Of a stretch of DNA of 64,000 bases, positions 1 through 8,588 are shown one piece after another. Positions within the stretch are counted from its first letter, which is position 1. The number at the start of each line of letters is the position of its first letter. Made by a program: the position numbers and the translations under genes. Source of the DNA: Shinella curvata. Lineage in GTDB: Bacteria > Pseudomonadota > Alphaproteobacteria > Rhizobiales > Rhizobiaceae. Below the pieces are notes generated by a model, which was not told where the DNA came from, did no database searches, and was given only the letters and a program-made list of their open reading frames with translations. The stretch is taken from the NCBI RefSeq assembly GCF_022899935.1, contig NZ_JALJCJ010000001.1, positions 828,053 to 892,052 of the forward strand, written 5' to 3'.

Positions 1-775
1 AGATCGACAGCAGCTGGATCTGCGAGGAGATACCGAGCTTACGGTAGACGTTGCGGCGATGGACCTTCACCGTGCCGGTGGAGATGTCGAGCTTAAGGCC
101 GATCGATTCCGAAGAATGGCCCTGCAGCACCAGCTCAATGATCGAAGCCTCGCGGTCGGTGAGGTTGAGCTTGCGCCACACCTTGTCAGCCTCGCTGACT
201 GGCTCGCTGCGCCGGCCGCGCCCTTGTCCGGTCTCAGCGAAACGCCGCGCGAGATCGCTCCAGGCCTGCCGCACGAAGGCGGCGACGAAGGGTTCGGCGT
301 CGTTGAGTAGCACGAATTCTTGTGCGGGGAAGATACCGGTCTTTTCGCGACGCATCAGGGACATCACCACCGTAACCCCATCCGCCACCGGCACGAAGAA
401 GCCGAGTTCTTCCGCAAGACGGGTCTGCGAATAGTAGGTGCGATAATATTCGCTCGAGAAGAAGCGGTCGGGCGCGAGCTCGCGCATGCGGAAAACGCCG
501 GAGCGGCCGGCACGGGTGGTATGGAAGAACGGATCGAGCAGGTAGGGGCCGGCCTGGTAGAGCGTCACGAAGATATTGTGATCTTCGGCCTCGAAGGTGC
601 TGAAGAGGTCGATCGGCCGCGCCTTGTCGCGATAGGCGAAAATAACGATGTCGTCGAAACGCACCAGCGCGTGCATCATGGCAAGCAGGGTTTCGCCCGT
701 TTGGCGGTCGGACTGCTCCGAACCGCTGGTCCAATCGGCAAGTGCCCGGAAAAATGCCGTGAAATCGACCCGCAT
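1..775 (-). CDS. LuxR-family transcriptional regulator (3' end cut by window edge)
   Basis: The minus-strand frame is open from an ATG at 773-775 to the left edge with no stop, so at least 258 residues are present and the C-terminus is missing. The last 60 or so residues form a LuxR/GerE helix-turn-helix, with LTDREASIIELVLQGHSS followed by STGTVKVHRRNVYRKLGIS. The N-terminal 170 residues are a sensory domain that I do not recognise; they lack the clear tryptophan/aspartate pattern of acyl-homoserine-lactone receptors. The gene is divergent from the ABC importer operon starting at 971 and probably controls it. The family call is firm; the ligand is unknown. Confidence 0.85.
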   Translation of the reverse strand, partial: MRVDFTAFFRALADWTSGSEQSDRQTGETLLAMMHALVRFDDIVIFAYRDKARPIDLFSTFEAEDHNIFVTLYQAGPYLLDPFFHTTRAGRSGVFRMRELAPDRFFSSEYYRTYYSQTRLAEELGFFVPVADGVTVVMSLMRREKTGIFPAQEFVLLNDAEPFVAAFVRQAWSDLARRFAETGQGRGRRSEPVSEADKVWRKLNLTDREASIIELVLQGHSSESIGLKLDISTGTVKVHRRNVYRKLGISSQIQLLSI

Positions 776-861
776 GGCGTTTTCGCTCCCCGATTTGCCC
801 GCAGGAGGCGTTGACCGCCACCAACGAGATATACTCCTCCCACAGCCAATTTACGGATAAA

Positions 862-879
862 ATACCTCTCTCGGGGTAT
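862..879. promoter_or_regulatory. candidate operator in divergent LuxR/ABC promoter region
   Basis: The 195-base region between the divergent starts at 775 and 971 contains the inverted repeat ATACC-N8-GGTAT in an AT-richer patch. This is a plausible binding site for the adjacent LuxR-type regulator. Assignment rests only on position and symmetry. Confidence 0.3.
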
Positions 880-970
880 ATACCAACCCGCCAGCACATG
901 ACTAGCTTTGGCAAGACGGTGGCCAAGGCGACACAGAGCGCCCAGAGACCAACAACCGCAGGGAACAGAC

Positions 971-2044
971 GTGATATCCGCCCCAACGAACGACATCGAG
1001 TTCCGTTCGGTGACCAAGCGCTATGGCGCGGTGACCGCGGTCTCCGACATCAATCTCACGGTGCCGAAAGGTGCCTTCGTTGCCCTGCTCGGCCCTTCCG
1101 GCTGCGGCAAGACGACATGCCTCAGGATGATCGGCGGCTTCGAGCAGCCGAGCGAGGGCGAAGTGCTGATCGCAGGCAAGGTCGCCAATGGCGTGCCGGC
1201 CTATCGCCGCCCGGTCAACATGGTCTTCCAGCAATACGCACTCTTCCCGCATTTCGACGTGGAGAAGAACGTCGCCTATGGCTTGAAGCAGCTGCGGCCG
1301 AAATTGCCGGTGGCAGAGATATCCCGCCGGGTCGGCGAAGCCTTGGAAATGGTGCGCCTGTCGGGCTTCGCCAAGCGGCGCATCCATGAAATGTCCGGCG
1401 GCCAGCAGCAGCGCGTGGCGCTTGCCCGCGCGCTGGTCAACAAGCCCTCCGTGCTCTTGCTCGACGAGCCGCTCGCCGCCCTCGACAAGAAGCTGCGCAC
1501 CGCCATGCAGATCGAGTTGCAGACCCTGCAACGCGATCTCGGCATCACCTTCGTGCTCGTCACGCACGACCAGGAAGAGGCGCTGTCGATGAGCGACCTC
1601 GTCTGCGTGATGAGCGCCGGCCGCATTCGCCAGCTCGCCACCCCGCAGGAGGTCTACGACCGCCCGGCCGATCTCTTCGTCGCCGATTTCGTCGGCAAGA
1701 CCAATCGCTTCGATGGTACCTTGGAGGCCGGCGGCACCGTCAGGCTCGGCAACGGCGCGGCGCTCCCCGTGTCTCGCAAGGATCTCGCCCCCGGCGCCGT
1801 CACCGTGGCGCTGCGCCCCGAAGCGATCCGCCTGTCGCGCGGAACGGGCAATGCCGCGACGCTGGAAGGCACCGTCACGCACCGCATCTTCCTTGGCTCC
1901 GCCGCCGAATATTCCATCGCCATCGACGGCTTGGGCGACATGCTCGTCACCGCCGAACGCCAGACACAAAACGACCTCGTCGCGCCGGGCGAGCGGGTCG
2001 CAATAAGCTTCGATCCCGGTACAGCGCATATCTTTCCGGCCTGA
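971..2044 (+). CDS. Polyamine-type ABC importer ATP-binding protein (PotA-like)
   Basis: This 357-residue ATPase would power import by the downstream binding protein and permeases from the cytoplasmic face. It shows Walker A GPSGCGKTT, Q-loop, signature MSGGQQQR, Walker B LLLDEPLAALD and a C-terminal TOBE-like regulatory region, as in the spermidine/putrescine class. I chose the GTG at 971 because AGGGA lies just upstream; the frame is open further upstream but without family similarity. It is the first gene of a five-gene operon (971-5794). Substrate is not determined by sequence; polyamines or other small cationic or amino compounds are typical. Confidence 0.9.
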   Translation: MISAPTNDIEFRSVTKRYGAVTAVSDINLTVPKGAFVALLGPSGCGKTTCLRMIGGFEQPSEGEVLIAGKVANGVPAYRRPVNMVFQQYALFPHFDVEKNVAYGLKQLRPKLPVAEISRRVGEALEMVRLSGFAKRRIHEMSGGQQQRVALARALVNKPSVLLLDEPLAALDKKLRTAMQIELQTLQRDLGITFVLVTHDQEEALSMSDLVCVMSAGRIRQLATPQEVYDRPADLFVADFVGKTNRFDGTLEAGGTVRLGNGAALPVSRKDLAPGAVTVALRPEAIRLSRGTGNAATLEGTVTHRIFLGSAAEYSIAIDGLGDMLVTAERQTQNDLVAPGERVAISFDPGTAHIFPA

Positions 2045-2083
2045 AGGGAAACAGGCTCGTCACAACAACAAGGGAACAGTGTG

Positions 2084-3244
2084 ATGTCGAAATGGTTCAG
2101 AGAGAATGCCCCGATCAGCGCCCGTGAGTTAACGGACGAATTCATGCGGCTGAAACGTGGCTCGGTCAGCCGCCGCCACTTCCTCGGCATTACCGGCCTC
2201 GGCCTTGCCGCAGCCGTTCTTGCCCGCCAGCCCGGCTTCCTCGCCTCGCCGGCCTATGCCGAAGACCTGGGCTCCACCATGTCGCTGGCGACTTGGCCGA
2301 ACTACCACGATCCGGCGACCTTCGAAGCCTTCACGGCCGCCACGGGCGTTGCCGTCGAAGTCAATGTCTTCGGCTCGAACGAGGAAATGCTGGCCAAGCT
2401 CCAGGCCGGCGGTACCGGCTGGGACCTGTTTGTGCCGACGAACTACACAATCTCGACCTATGCCGGCCTCGACCTGATCGAACCGCTTGATCTCGCCAAG
2501 GTGCCGAATTTCGATCCCAAGACGCAGAACACCCGCTTCACCAACGAGGGTACGGTCGACGGCAAGGTGTTTGCCCTGCCGAAGAACTGGGGCACGACGG
2601 GCATCGCCTTCAACTCCGACAAGGTAAAATCGAAGGTCACGAGCTGGAAGGACTTCTTCGAGGTCGCACAGGGCGAGGCAACCGGTCGCGCCATGGTGCA
2701 CGACTACCAGCTCACCACCATCGGCAACGCGCTGGTCTCGCTCGGCTTCTCGTTCAATTCCATCAAGCCGGAAGAGCTCGCCAAGGCCGAGGAGCTGCTG
2801 ATCAAGGTCAAGCCGCATCTCTATGCGATCAACAGCGACTACCAGCCCTCGATGCGTGCCACCGATGCGTGGATGACCATGTGCTGGACCAATGACGGCG
2901 CACAGCTCAACCGCGACATCCCGGAAATCCAGTTCGTGCTCGGCACCGATGGCGGCGAGATCTGGTCGGATTTCTACGCGATCCCGAAGAGCGCAGCCAA
3001 CAAACCGGCTGGCTATGCACTGCTCAACTTCCTGATGGATCCGGCAAATGCCGTGAAGGAGCATATCGCCAACGGCGCACCCACGACCGACAGCCGCGTT
3101 CTCGCGCTGCTGCCGGCAGAAGTCACCGGCAACAAGATCGTCTATCCGGACGAAGCAGCGCTGACCCCGCTCGAATTCGGCGCCGCCGTGACCCTGACGG
3201 ATCCGGCACGCGCCGAGCTGATGGCACGCTTCAAGTCGGCTTAA
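2084..3244 (+). CDS. ABC importer periplasmic substrate-binding protein, PotD/F family, Tat-exported
   Basis: The product, about 386 residues, is a periplasmic solute-binding protein of the spermidine/putrescine-binding class. The N-terminus carries a twin-arginine signal (SRRHFLGITGLGLAAAV) ending near SPAYAED, which points to Tat export of a folded protein. ATG at 2084 has AGGGA eight bases upstream; GTG at 2081 is an in-frame alternative. It lies between its ATPase and permease genes and is followed by a strong GC-rich hairpin, which fits the usual need for excess binding protein. The substrate is unknown. Confidence 0.88.
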   Translation: MSKWFRENAPISARELTDEFMRLKRGSVSRRHFLGITGLGLAAAVLARQPGFLASPAYAEDLGSTMSLATWPNYHDPATFEAFTAATGVAVEVNVFGSNEEMLAKLQAGGTGWDLFVPTNYTISTYAGLDLIEPLDLAKVPNFDPKTQNTRFTNEGTVDGKVFALPKNWGTTGIAFNSDKVKSKVTSWKDFFEVAQGEATGRAMVHDYQLTTIGNALVSLGFSFNSIKPEELAKAEELLIKVKPHLYAINSDYQPSMRATDAWMTMCWTNDGAQLNRDIPEIQFVLGTDGGEIWSDFYAIPKSAANKPAGYALLNFLMDPANAVKEHIANGAPTTDSRVLALLPAEVTGNKIVYPDEAALTPLEFGAAVTLTDPARAELMARFKSA

Positions 3245-3252
3245 AGCCCAAA

Positions 3253-3307
3253 CGGCCCCCGACCGCCGCTCCGCAAGGGGCGGCTGCGCGGACCGGGACG
3301 GGGGCCG
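3253..3307 (+). other. GC-rich intra-operon mRNA hairpin
   Basis: A perfect 9-base inverted repeat (CGGCCCCCG / CGGGGGCCG) encloses a second stem (GCCGCTCC-GCAA-GGGGCGGC). It sits just after the binding-protein stop and before the permease gene, with no T-run. It looks like a 3' stabilising or attenuating structure that would raise binding-protein levels over the membrane components. Confidence 0.55.
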
Positions 3308-3336
3308 GCATTCTCCAGACACAACACGGATTTCCC

Positions 3337-4203
3337 ATGGCTTTGACGATGACGGCAAAGAGACGGCTTGTGACGACCGCGCTACTGGCGCCGGCGTCCG
3401 TCTGGCTGTTCGTCTTTCTCGTGTTGCCCTTCATCGCCATGGTGATCTTTTCCGTCGGCGAGCGCGGACCGGCGGGCGGCTATCAGGCGGCGTTCACCTT
3501 CGCACAATATGCCAACCTGCCGGCCCGCGCCGCTGCCTACTGGAACACCTTGCTGCTCGCCCCCGTCGGCGCCTTCTTCTGCCTGGTCGTCGCCTATCCC
3601 ACGGCTTATTATCTTGCTGTCAAGGCAAGCCCGCGCCATCGGCTGCTGCTTGTCTCGCTGGTCGTCGTGCCGTTCTGGACGAGCCTGCTCGTGCGCACCT
3701 ATGCCTGGATGTATATCCTCGGCTCGCGCGGTATTCCGAACCTTCTCGACATGATCGGCATTGCGGATGTGCGCCTGCTCAACACGCCCGGTGCGGTGCT
3801 GCTCGGCATCGTCTACGGCTACCTTCCGCTGATGATCATGCCGATCTATGTCAGCCTCGAAAAACTCGACCGCCGCCTGCTGGAGGCGTCCGCCGATCTC
3901 GGCGCAAAGCCGGTCTCGACCTTCTTCTCCGTCACCCTGCCGCTCTCGCTGCCCGGTGTCATGACCGGCGTCGCGCTGGTGACGATCCTGCTGCTCGGCG
4001 AATATCTCATTCCCCAGCTGCTCGGCGGCGGAAAGGTCTTCTTCATCGGCAATGCACTGGTCGATCTCTTCCTGCAATCGCGCAACTGGCCCTTCGGCTC
4101 GGCAATTGCCGTCACCCTCGTCGCCATCGTCGTGGTGGTGCTGATGGTCGCCATGCGCATCGCCTGGCGCATATCGGGCACAAGACAGGTGGATCTCATC
4201 TGA
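3337..4203 (+). CDS. ABC importer permease (PotB-like)
   Basis: This is a 288-residue inner-membrane permease with about six hydrophobic segments; the first begins after the start (LLAPASVWLFVFLVLPFIAMV). The cytoplasmic EAA-type loop that docks with the ATPase reads LLEASADLGAKPVSTFFSVTLPL around residues 185-205. It partners with the permease that starts inside its stop codon at 4203. The family is BinPDT_transp_1 of the polyamine/opine type. Confidence 0.9.
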   Translation: MALTMTAKRRLVTTALLAPASVWLFVFLVLPFIAMVIFSVGERGPAGGYQAAFTFAQYANLPARAAAYWNTLLLAPVGAFFCLVVAYPTAYYLAVKASPRHRLLLVSLVVVPFWTSLLVRTYAWMYILGSRGIPNLLDMIGIADVRLLNTPGAVLLGIVYGYLPLMIMPIYVSLEKLDRRLLEASADLGAKPVSTFFSVTLPLSLPGVMTGVALVTILLLGEYLIPQLLGGGKVFFIGNALVDLFLQSRNWPFGSAIAVTLVAIVVVVLMVAMRIAWRISGTRQVDLI

Positions 4204-5027
4204 TGCGCGCGCTGATCACCTCCGTCTATGTCTTCCTCTATGCGCCGATCGCGCTGGTCGTGCTGTTCTCCTTCAATGCGGGGCGCAATGCGAGCGAGTT
4301 CACCGGCTTCTCCGCGCAATGGTACGGCAAGGCGCTCGCCAATCCGTTCCTCGTGACCGCCTTGCAGAACAGCCTGATCATCGCGCTGGTAAGCGCCACG
4401 CTCGCCGCGGTCTTCGGCACCATGGCCGCACTCGGGCTGGAGCGCCTCGGCGCCCGCACCCGCGCGATCTTCGACGGCCTGCTGGCCGCCGCCATCGTCG
4501 TGCCTGGCGTCGTCATCGGCATCGCGACGCTGGTGGCGCTGGTCGCCGTCTTCGGTGCCATCAACCCGGCCATCGCCGCGCTCTGGCCGGGTGATAGGCC
4601 GCCGCAGCTCGGCCTCGGCTACGGCTCGATCATCGCCGCCCACGGCCTCTTCACCATGGCGCTCGTCACGATGATCGTGAAGGCGCGCATCGCGACGCTG
4701 GGACGCGATATCGTCGAAGCCTCGGCCGATCTCTATGCCACGCCCTTCACCACCTTCCGCGATATCGTGCTGCCGCAGATCCTGCCGTCGGTGCTGTCGG
4801 GTTTCCTGCTCGCCTTCACCTTCTCCTTCGACGATTTCATCGTCGCCTTCTTCGTCGCTGGCTCGAAGACCACGCTGCCGATCTACGTCTTCGCCTCGAT
4901 CCGCCGCGGCGTGACGCCGGAGGTCAACGCCATCGCAACCATGGTGCTGGTTGCCTCGCTGCTGCTCATCCTGATTTCCCGCCTTCTGATGCGGGACAAA
5001 ACCCAGAAATCGCCTGCCGGGGAGTGA
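4203..5027 (+). CDS. ABC importer permease (PotC-like)
   Basis: This 274-residue second permease has an N-terminal membrane anchor and multiple membrane spans. Its EAA loop is IVEASADLYATPFTTFRDIVLPQILP near residues 175-200. The ATG overlaps the stop of the previous permease (ATCTGATG), indicating translational coupling. FSFDDFIVAFFVAG is typical of PotC/YdcV-type permeases. It forms a heterodimer with the 3337-4203 product by family analogy. Confidence 0.9.
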   Translation: MRALITSVYVFLYAPIALVVLFSFNAGRNASEFTGFSAQWYGKALANPFLVTALQNSLIIALVSATLAAVFGTMAALGLERLGARTRAIFDGLLAAAIVVPGVVIGIATLVALVAVFGAINPAIAALWPGDRPPQLGLGYGSIIAAHGLFTMALVTMIVKARIATLGRDIVEASADLYATPFTTFRDIVLPQILPSVLSGFLLAFTFSFDDFIVAFFVAGSKTTLPIYVFASIRRGVTPEVNAIATMVLVASLLLILISRLLMRDKTQKSPAGE

Positions 5028-5032
5028 GACCG

Positions 5033-5794
5033 ATGATCCTGAAGAACCGTGTCGCCATCGTCACCGGAGCGGGCTCCGGCATCGGCCGGGCCGGCGCGCG
5101 CATCATGGCGCGCGAGGGCGCCACCGTCTGCGTCGCCGATCTCGACGAAACGCGCGCGCACGAGACGGTCGATTTCATCCGCGCCGAAGGCGGCAAGGCC
5201 GAGACCGTCATCGTCGACGTCACCGACGATGTCGAACTGAAGATGGCGATCGCCTCGGTGCTGTCGCGCCACGGCCGCATCGATATCCTGCACAACCATG
5301 CCGGCGCACAGGTGGCCGGCGATCTCGAAAGCGTGCCGATCGACGGGCTGGATTTCTCCTGGAACCTCAATGTGCGCGCCCATCTGATGGCGGCGCGCTA
5401 TGTCATGCCCGTCATGAAGGCGCAGAAGAAGGGTGTGATCCTCAACACCGCCTCCTCCTCCGGCGTGCTCTACGACCGCGAGATGATCGCCTATACGACG
5501 ACCAAACACGCCGTCATCGCCATGACCAAGCAGATGGCGGGCGACTATGCGGGCCACGGCATCCGCGTCAACGCGCTCTGCCCCGGCTGGGTCGACACGC
5601 CCTTCAACGCGCCCTTCATCACCCAGATGGGCGGGCGCGAGGCGATCGAAAGCTATATCAAGGAAAAGGTGCCGATGGGGCGCTGGGCCGATGTCGAGGA
5701 GATCGCCGAGCCGATCCTCTTCCTCGTCTCCGACCGGTCAAGCTACATGACCGGCCAGATTCTTGTCGTCGATGGGGGCGAGACGGTGACCTAA
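5033..5794 (+). CDS. Short-chain dehydrogenase/reductase (SDR)
   Basis: The product, about 253 residues, is a classical SDR: cofactor motif TGAGSGIG near residue 12, NHAG in place of NNAG, a catalytic YxxxK as YTTTKHAV, and the C-terminal VVDGGETV. ATG at 5033 is preferred because GGGGAG lies eight bases upstream. It is the last gene of the importer operon, so it probably oxidises the imported compound or an early intermediate. The substrate cannot be read from sequence. NAD is likely, since an acidic residue (VADLDE) follows beta strand 2. Confidence 0.85.
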   Translation: MILKNRVAIVTGAGSGIGRAGARIMAREGATVCVADLDETRAHETVDFIRAEGGKAETVIVDVTDDVELKMAIASVLSRHGRIDILHNHAGAQVAGDLESVPIDGLDFSWNLNVRAHLMAARYVMPVMKAQKKGVILNTASSSGVLYDREMIAYTTTKHAVIAMTKQMAGDYAGHGIRVNALCPGWVDTPFNAPFITQMGGREAIESYIKEKVPMGRWADVEEIAEPILFLVSDRSSYMTGQILVVDGGETVT

Positions 5795-5838
5795 GCAATT
5801 CCAGCAAAAGCGCGCAGCGGTTTTGCGTCCGGAATTGC
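5795..5838. terminator. Bidirectional hairpin terminator between convergent genes
   Basis: The arms GCAATTCC and GGAATTGC (perfect, 8 bases) close an inner stem GCAAAAGCGC / GCGGTTTTGC. The element lies between the convergent SDR and L,D-transpeptidase genes, with A- and T-runs on both sides of the inner stem. Its sequence resembles intergenic elements seen repeatedly in Rhizobiaceae. Confidence 0.6.
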
Positions 5839-5852
5839 GTCAACAGGAAAGT

Positions 5853-6575
5853 TTACACGCCGACCGGCGTGCCGAGCGAGCCCTGATGCACGACGATGCG
5901 GGCGTGATAGGGCACGCGCTTGTAGAGATCGAGCACATCCTGGTTGATCAGCCGCACGCAGCCCGACGACGTCGCCTTGCCGATCGACTTCCACTCCGGC
6001 GAGCCGTGCAGGCGGTAGAGCGTGTCCTTGCCGTTCTGGAAGATATAGAGCGCACGCGCGCCGAGCGGGTTCTTGATACCCGGCTCCATGCCGCCGTTCT
6101 CGACGGAATATTTCGCAAGGCTCGGCGTGCGGGCGATCATGTCGGCCGGCACCTTCCAGCGCGGCCAGGGCTGACGCCACTGGATGACGCCCTCGCCCTC
6201 CCAGGCAAAACCGTCGCGGCCGATACCCACGCCATAACGCATCGCCGTGCCGCCGGGCTCGACGACATAGAGGAACCGGTTCGGCGTATCGACGACGACG
6301 GTGCCCGGAGCCTCGCCCGTCGGGTCCTGCACGCGCTGGCGATAATATTTCGGGTCGATCTGCGTGTAGGGAATGGCCGGAATCTGGTGGCCGCCGTCTT
6401 CCAGCGCGGCATAGCGCGCGGCCAGTTCCTCGTCCGTCGCCGGCGTGATGGGGTAACGGATCTTCTGCGGAACCGGAACAATCTTGGTAGACGGCTGCGT
6501 GGTCGCGCAGCCCGCAAGCGTCGCGGCAGCGCCAAGGAAAAAGGCTCTGCGCGACAAAGTGCACACCGTGGACAT
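5853..6575 (-). CDS. L,D-transpeptidase (YkuD/ErfK family) lipoprotein
   Basis: The product is a 240-residue predicted periplasmic enzyme that crosslinks peptidoglycan or attaches proteins to it. The N-terminus has a signal peptide beginning SRRAFFLGAAATLAGCA; the LAGC lipobox suggests a lipoprotein, and the SRR pair may also allow Tat export. The YkuD domain has the catalytic LHGSPEW histidine segment and SSGCVRL with the nucleophilic cysteine. ATG at 6575 places the signal peptide directly at the N-terminus. Rhizobiaceae carry many paralogues, so the exact role is open. Confidence 0.9.
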   Translation of the reverse strand: MSTVCTLSRRAFFLGAAATLAGCATTQPSTKIVPVPQKIRYPITPATDEELAARYAALEDGGHQIPAIPYTQIDPKYYRQRVQDPTGEAPGTVVVDTPNRFLYVVEPGGTAMRYGVGIGRDGFAWEGEGVIQWRQPWPRWKVPADMIARTPSLAKYSVENGGMEPGIKNPLGARALYIFQNGKDTLYRLHGSPEWKSIGKATSSGCVRLINQDVLDLYKRVPYHARIVVHQGSLGTPVGV

Positions 6576-6739
6576 TCTCGATAGGACTCCAATGGGATAG
6601 ACGGGTTGAGGCCGATGGCTATCCAAAGCGTCGGGTGGCTGGCAAGAAGAACGGGCTTCACATCTTCGGCATCGCCCCTTCGTTTTATAGAGGCGATGCA
6701 AAGCGGTCACGCCCGGCCCGGCGCAACGAGGAAAACACG

Positions 6740-7339
6740 ATGGCCCCTGTGGAAATCAATCCGGCGCATGTCCGCGAATTCGTCGATCTCGACAGCTTCT
6801 ATCGCTGGCTCGACGAGAACCATGCCAGCGCGCCGGAAGTCTGGATCAAGCTTCACAAAAAAGCATCCGGCCTGCCGTCAATCACCTCCGAGGAGGCGAT
6901 CGAGGTCGTGCTCTGCTGGGGCTGGATCGACGCCATCCGCAAGAGCCATGACGAAAAGAGCTTCTTCCAGCGCTACTGCCCGCGCGGCAAGAAAAGCGTG
7001 TGGAGCAAGAAGAATGTCGACACCGTCGGCCGACTGACCGAGAGCGGGCGGATGACCAAACATGGGCTGAAACAGGTGGAAGCCGCAAAGGCCGATGGAC
7101 GCTGGGAGAAGGCCTATGGCAGCGGCAAGGACCTGAAAATCCCAGACGATTTCCAAGCCGCTATCGATGCGGAACCTGCGGCCAGGGAGATGCTCGGCAA
7201 GCTGACCGAGCAGAACCGCTTTGCGCTGGCCTTTCGCCTGCACAACGTCAAGACGGAGGCTGCGCGCAAGCGGCGGATCGAGGCTTTCGTGGAGATGCTG
7301 AAACGCGGCGAGACGATCTATCCGCAAAAGCAGAAATAG
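6740..7339 (+). CDS. YdeI/OmpD-associated family protein
   Basis: The product, about 199 residues, matches the YdeI/OmpD-associated (bacteriocin-protection-like) family by its pattern: WLDENHASAPEVWIKLHKK near the start, CWGWIDAIRKS, RYCPRGKKSVWSKKN, and the C-terminal TEQNRFALAFRLHNVKTEAARKRRI. The ATG at 6740 follows GAGG. It is an isolated gene between two minus-strand envelope genes. The biochemical function of the family is unclear; stress or antimicrobial-peptide protection has been proposed. Confidence 0.8.
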   Translation: MAPVEINPAHVREFVDLDSFYRWLDENHASAPEVWIKLHKKASGLPSITSEEAIEVVLCWGWIDAIRKSHDEKSFFQRYCPRGKKSVWSKKNVDTVGRLTESGRMTKHGLKQVEAAKADGRWEKAYGSGKDLKIPDDFQAAIDAEPAAREMLGKLTEQNRFALAFRLHNVKTEAARKRRIEAFVEMLKRGETIYPQKQK

Positions 7340-7363
7340 ACCGTCCCGTTAAGCCGCGTTCGA

Positions 7364-8404
7364 TCAGTTGGCGCTGGCCGTGCGCGTGCCGGACTGGCCG
7401 GCGAGCCAGTTGTGCCAGTCGCTCTCGCTGCCGGCGAAGACATTGAGATCGATCTTGCCGGAAACGCCGTGCGACAGGCCCGAGCCGGAATATTGCCAGA
7501 AGGTCCAGCGGCGGTTCGGATAGCGCTTCGACGGGTGGGCTGCGACCGAGCGCAGCCAGAACGGATATTGCGTCAGCTCGCCCGAGAGATTGTCCTCATA
7601 GAAGTCAGGCGCCGTGTAGATGATCGGGCGCTTGCCATAGTGGCGCTCCAGCATCTCGGCGAAGACCTTGATCTTCTCGACATACTGCGCACGCGTCAGG
7701 CGCTTCTTGCACGCGGATTCGCCATTGTACTCGGCGTCGATAACCGGCGGCAGAGCATCGGGATCGCGCGGCACGTTGCGGATGAACCACTCGGCCTGGG
7801 AGCTCGCCACGCGGCACCAGTAGAAGAAGTGGTAGGCGCCGCGGCGAATACCGGCCTCCTTCGCCAGACGCCAGTTCTTCTGGAACATCGGATCGAGATG
7901 GTCGCCGCCATCCGTCGCCTTGATGAAAGCGAAGTTGGCACCCTGCGTGCGCAGCTTCATCCAGTCGATATCACCCTGCCAGCGCGACACGTCGACGCCG
8001 TGCACCTGATAATGTTTCGGTGCACGCTTGCCGAAGTTGATGGGATGGGCATCGCGGAACTGCTGGCTGTAGACGCGCGAGCGCTTGGCCGAACGCCCGA
8101 CGGACGGCTCGATGGCGAAGACAGCGTTTTCCGGCCGCGTCTCGGGAACGGCAGACTGCTTTTCCATGGTTTCGAAGACGTGATTTTCCGGCGTGGCACC
8201 GGCCCAGGCGAGCATTTCCGCACCGCCATCCGCCTTCACCTTGCCTTCGCCGACCGCGACTTCCGGGACAGGCCCTGATTTCACGGAGCTGGTGACCTCT
8301 GCCGACGGTTTTATCGACAGGGCAGTCTCGGGATTGGAGCTTGAGGCACAGCCCGCCATGGAGGCGCAGCCGAGCAGGATCGCTGTCAGGACCGAAAGAC
8401 GCAT
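7364..8404 (-). CDS. Glycoside hydrolase family 25 lysozyme lipoprotein
   Basis: The product is a 346-residue predicted cell-wall muramidase. The signal peptide (ILLGCASMAGCA) ends in a lipobox. Residues about 20-125 are a low-complexity linker, and the rest is a GH25 barrel: HGVDVSRWQGDIDW carries a catalytic aspartate, FAFIKATDGGD and PPVIDAEYNGE supply the acidic active-site pair, and RRWTFWQYSGSG is the conserved final strand. ATG at 8404 is chosen because the signal peptide begins there. It may remodel peptidoglycan. Confidence 0.92.
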   Translation of the reverse strand: MRLSVLTAILLGCASMAGCASSSNPETALSIKPSAEVTSSVKSGPVPEVAVGEGKVKADGGAEMLAWAGATPENHVFETMEKQSAVPETRPENAVFAIEPSVGRSAKRSRVYSQQFRDAHPINFGKRAPKHYQVHGVDVSRWQGDIDWMKLRTQGANFAFIKATDGGDHLDPMFQKNWRLAKEAGIRRGAYHFFYWCRVASSQAEWFIRNVPRDPDALPPVIDAEYNGESACKKRLTRAQYVEKIKVFAEMLERHYGKRPIIYTAPDFYEDNLSGELTQYPFWLRSVAAHPSKRYPNRRWTFWQYSGSGLSHGVSGKIDLNVFAGSESDWHNWLAGQSGTRTASAN

Positions 8405-8588
8405 AGGCACTCGCACGCAAAACAAACCGAAGCCCCCGCCCACAGCACGCAGACGGAATTACTAACGGAAGATTACCGCGAAATGTTAAATGCAAGGTTT
8501 ACGCTGGCCGTGACATTTCAGGCACTTAGCAGCACTTACCTTCACTACTCCTGCTGGTTTCGGTCACGAAAGCGTGTCCGACAACCCG

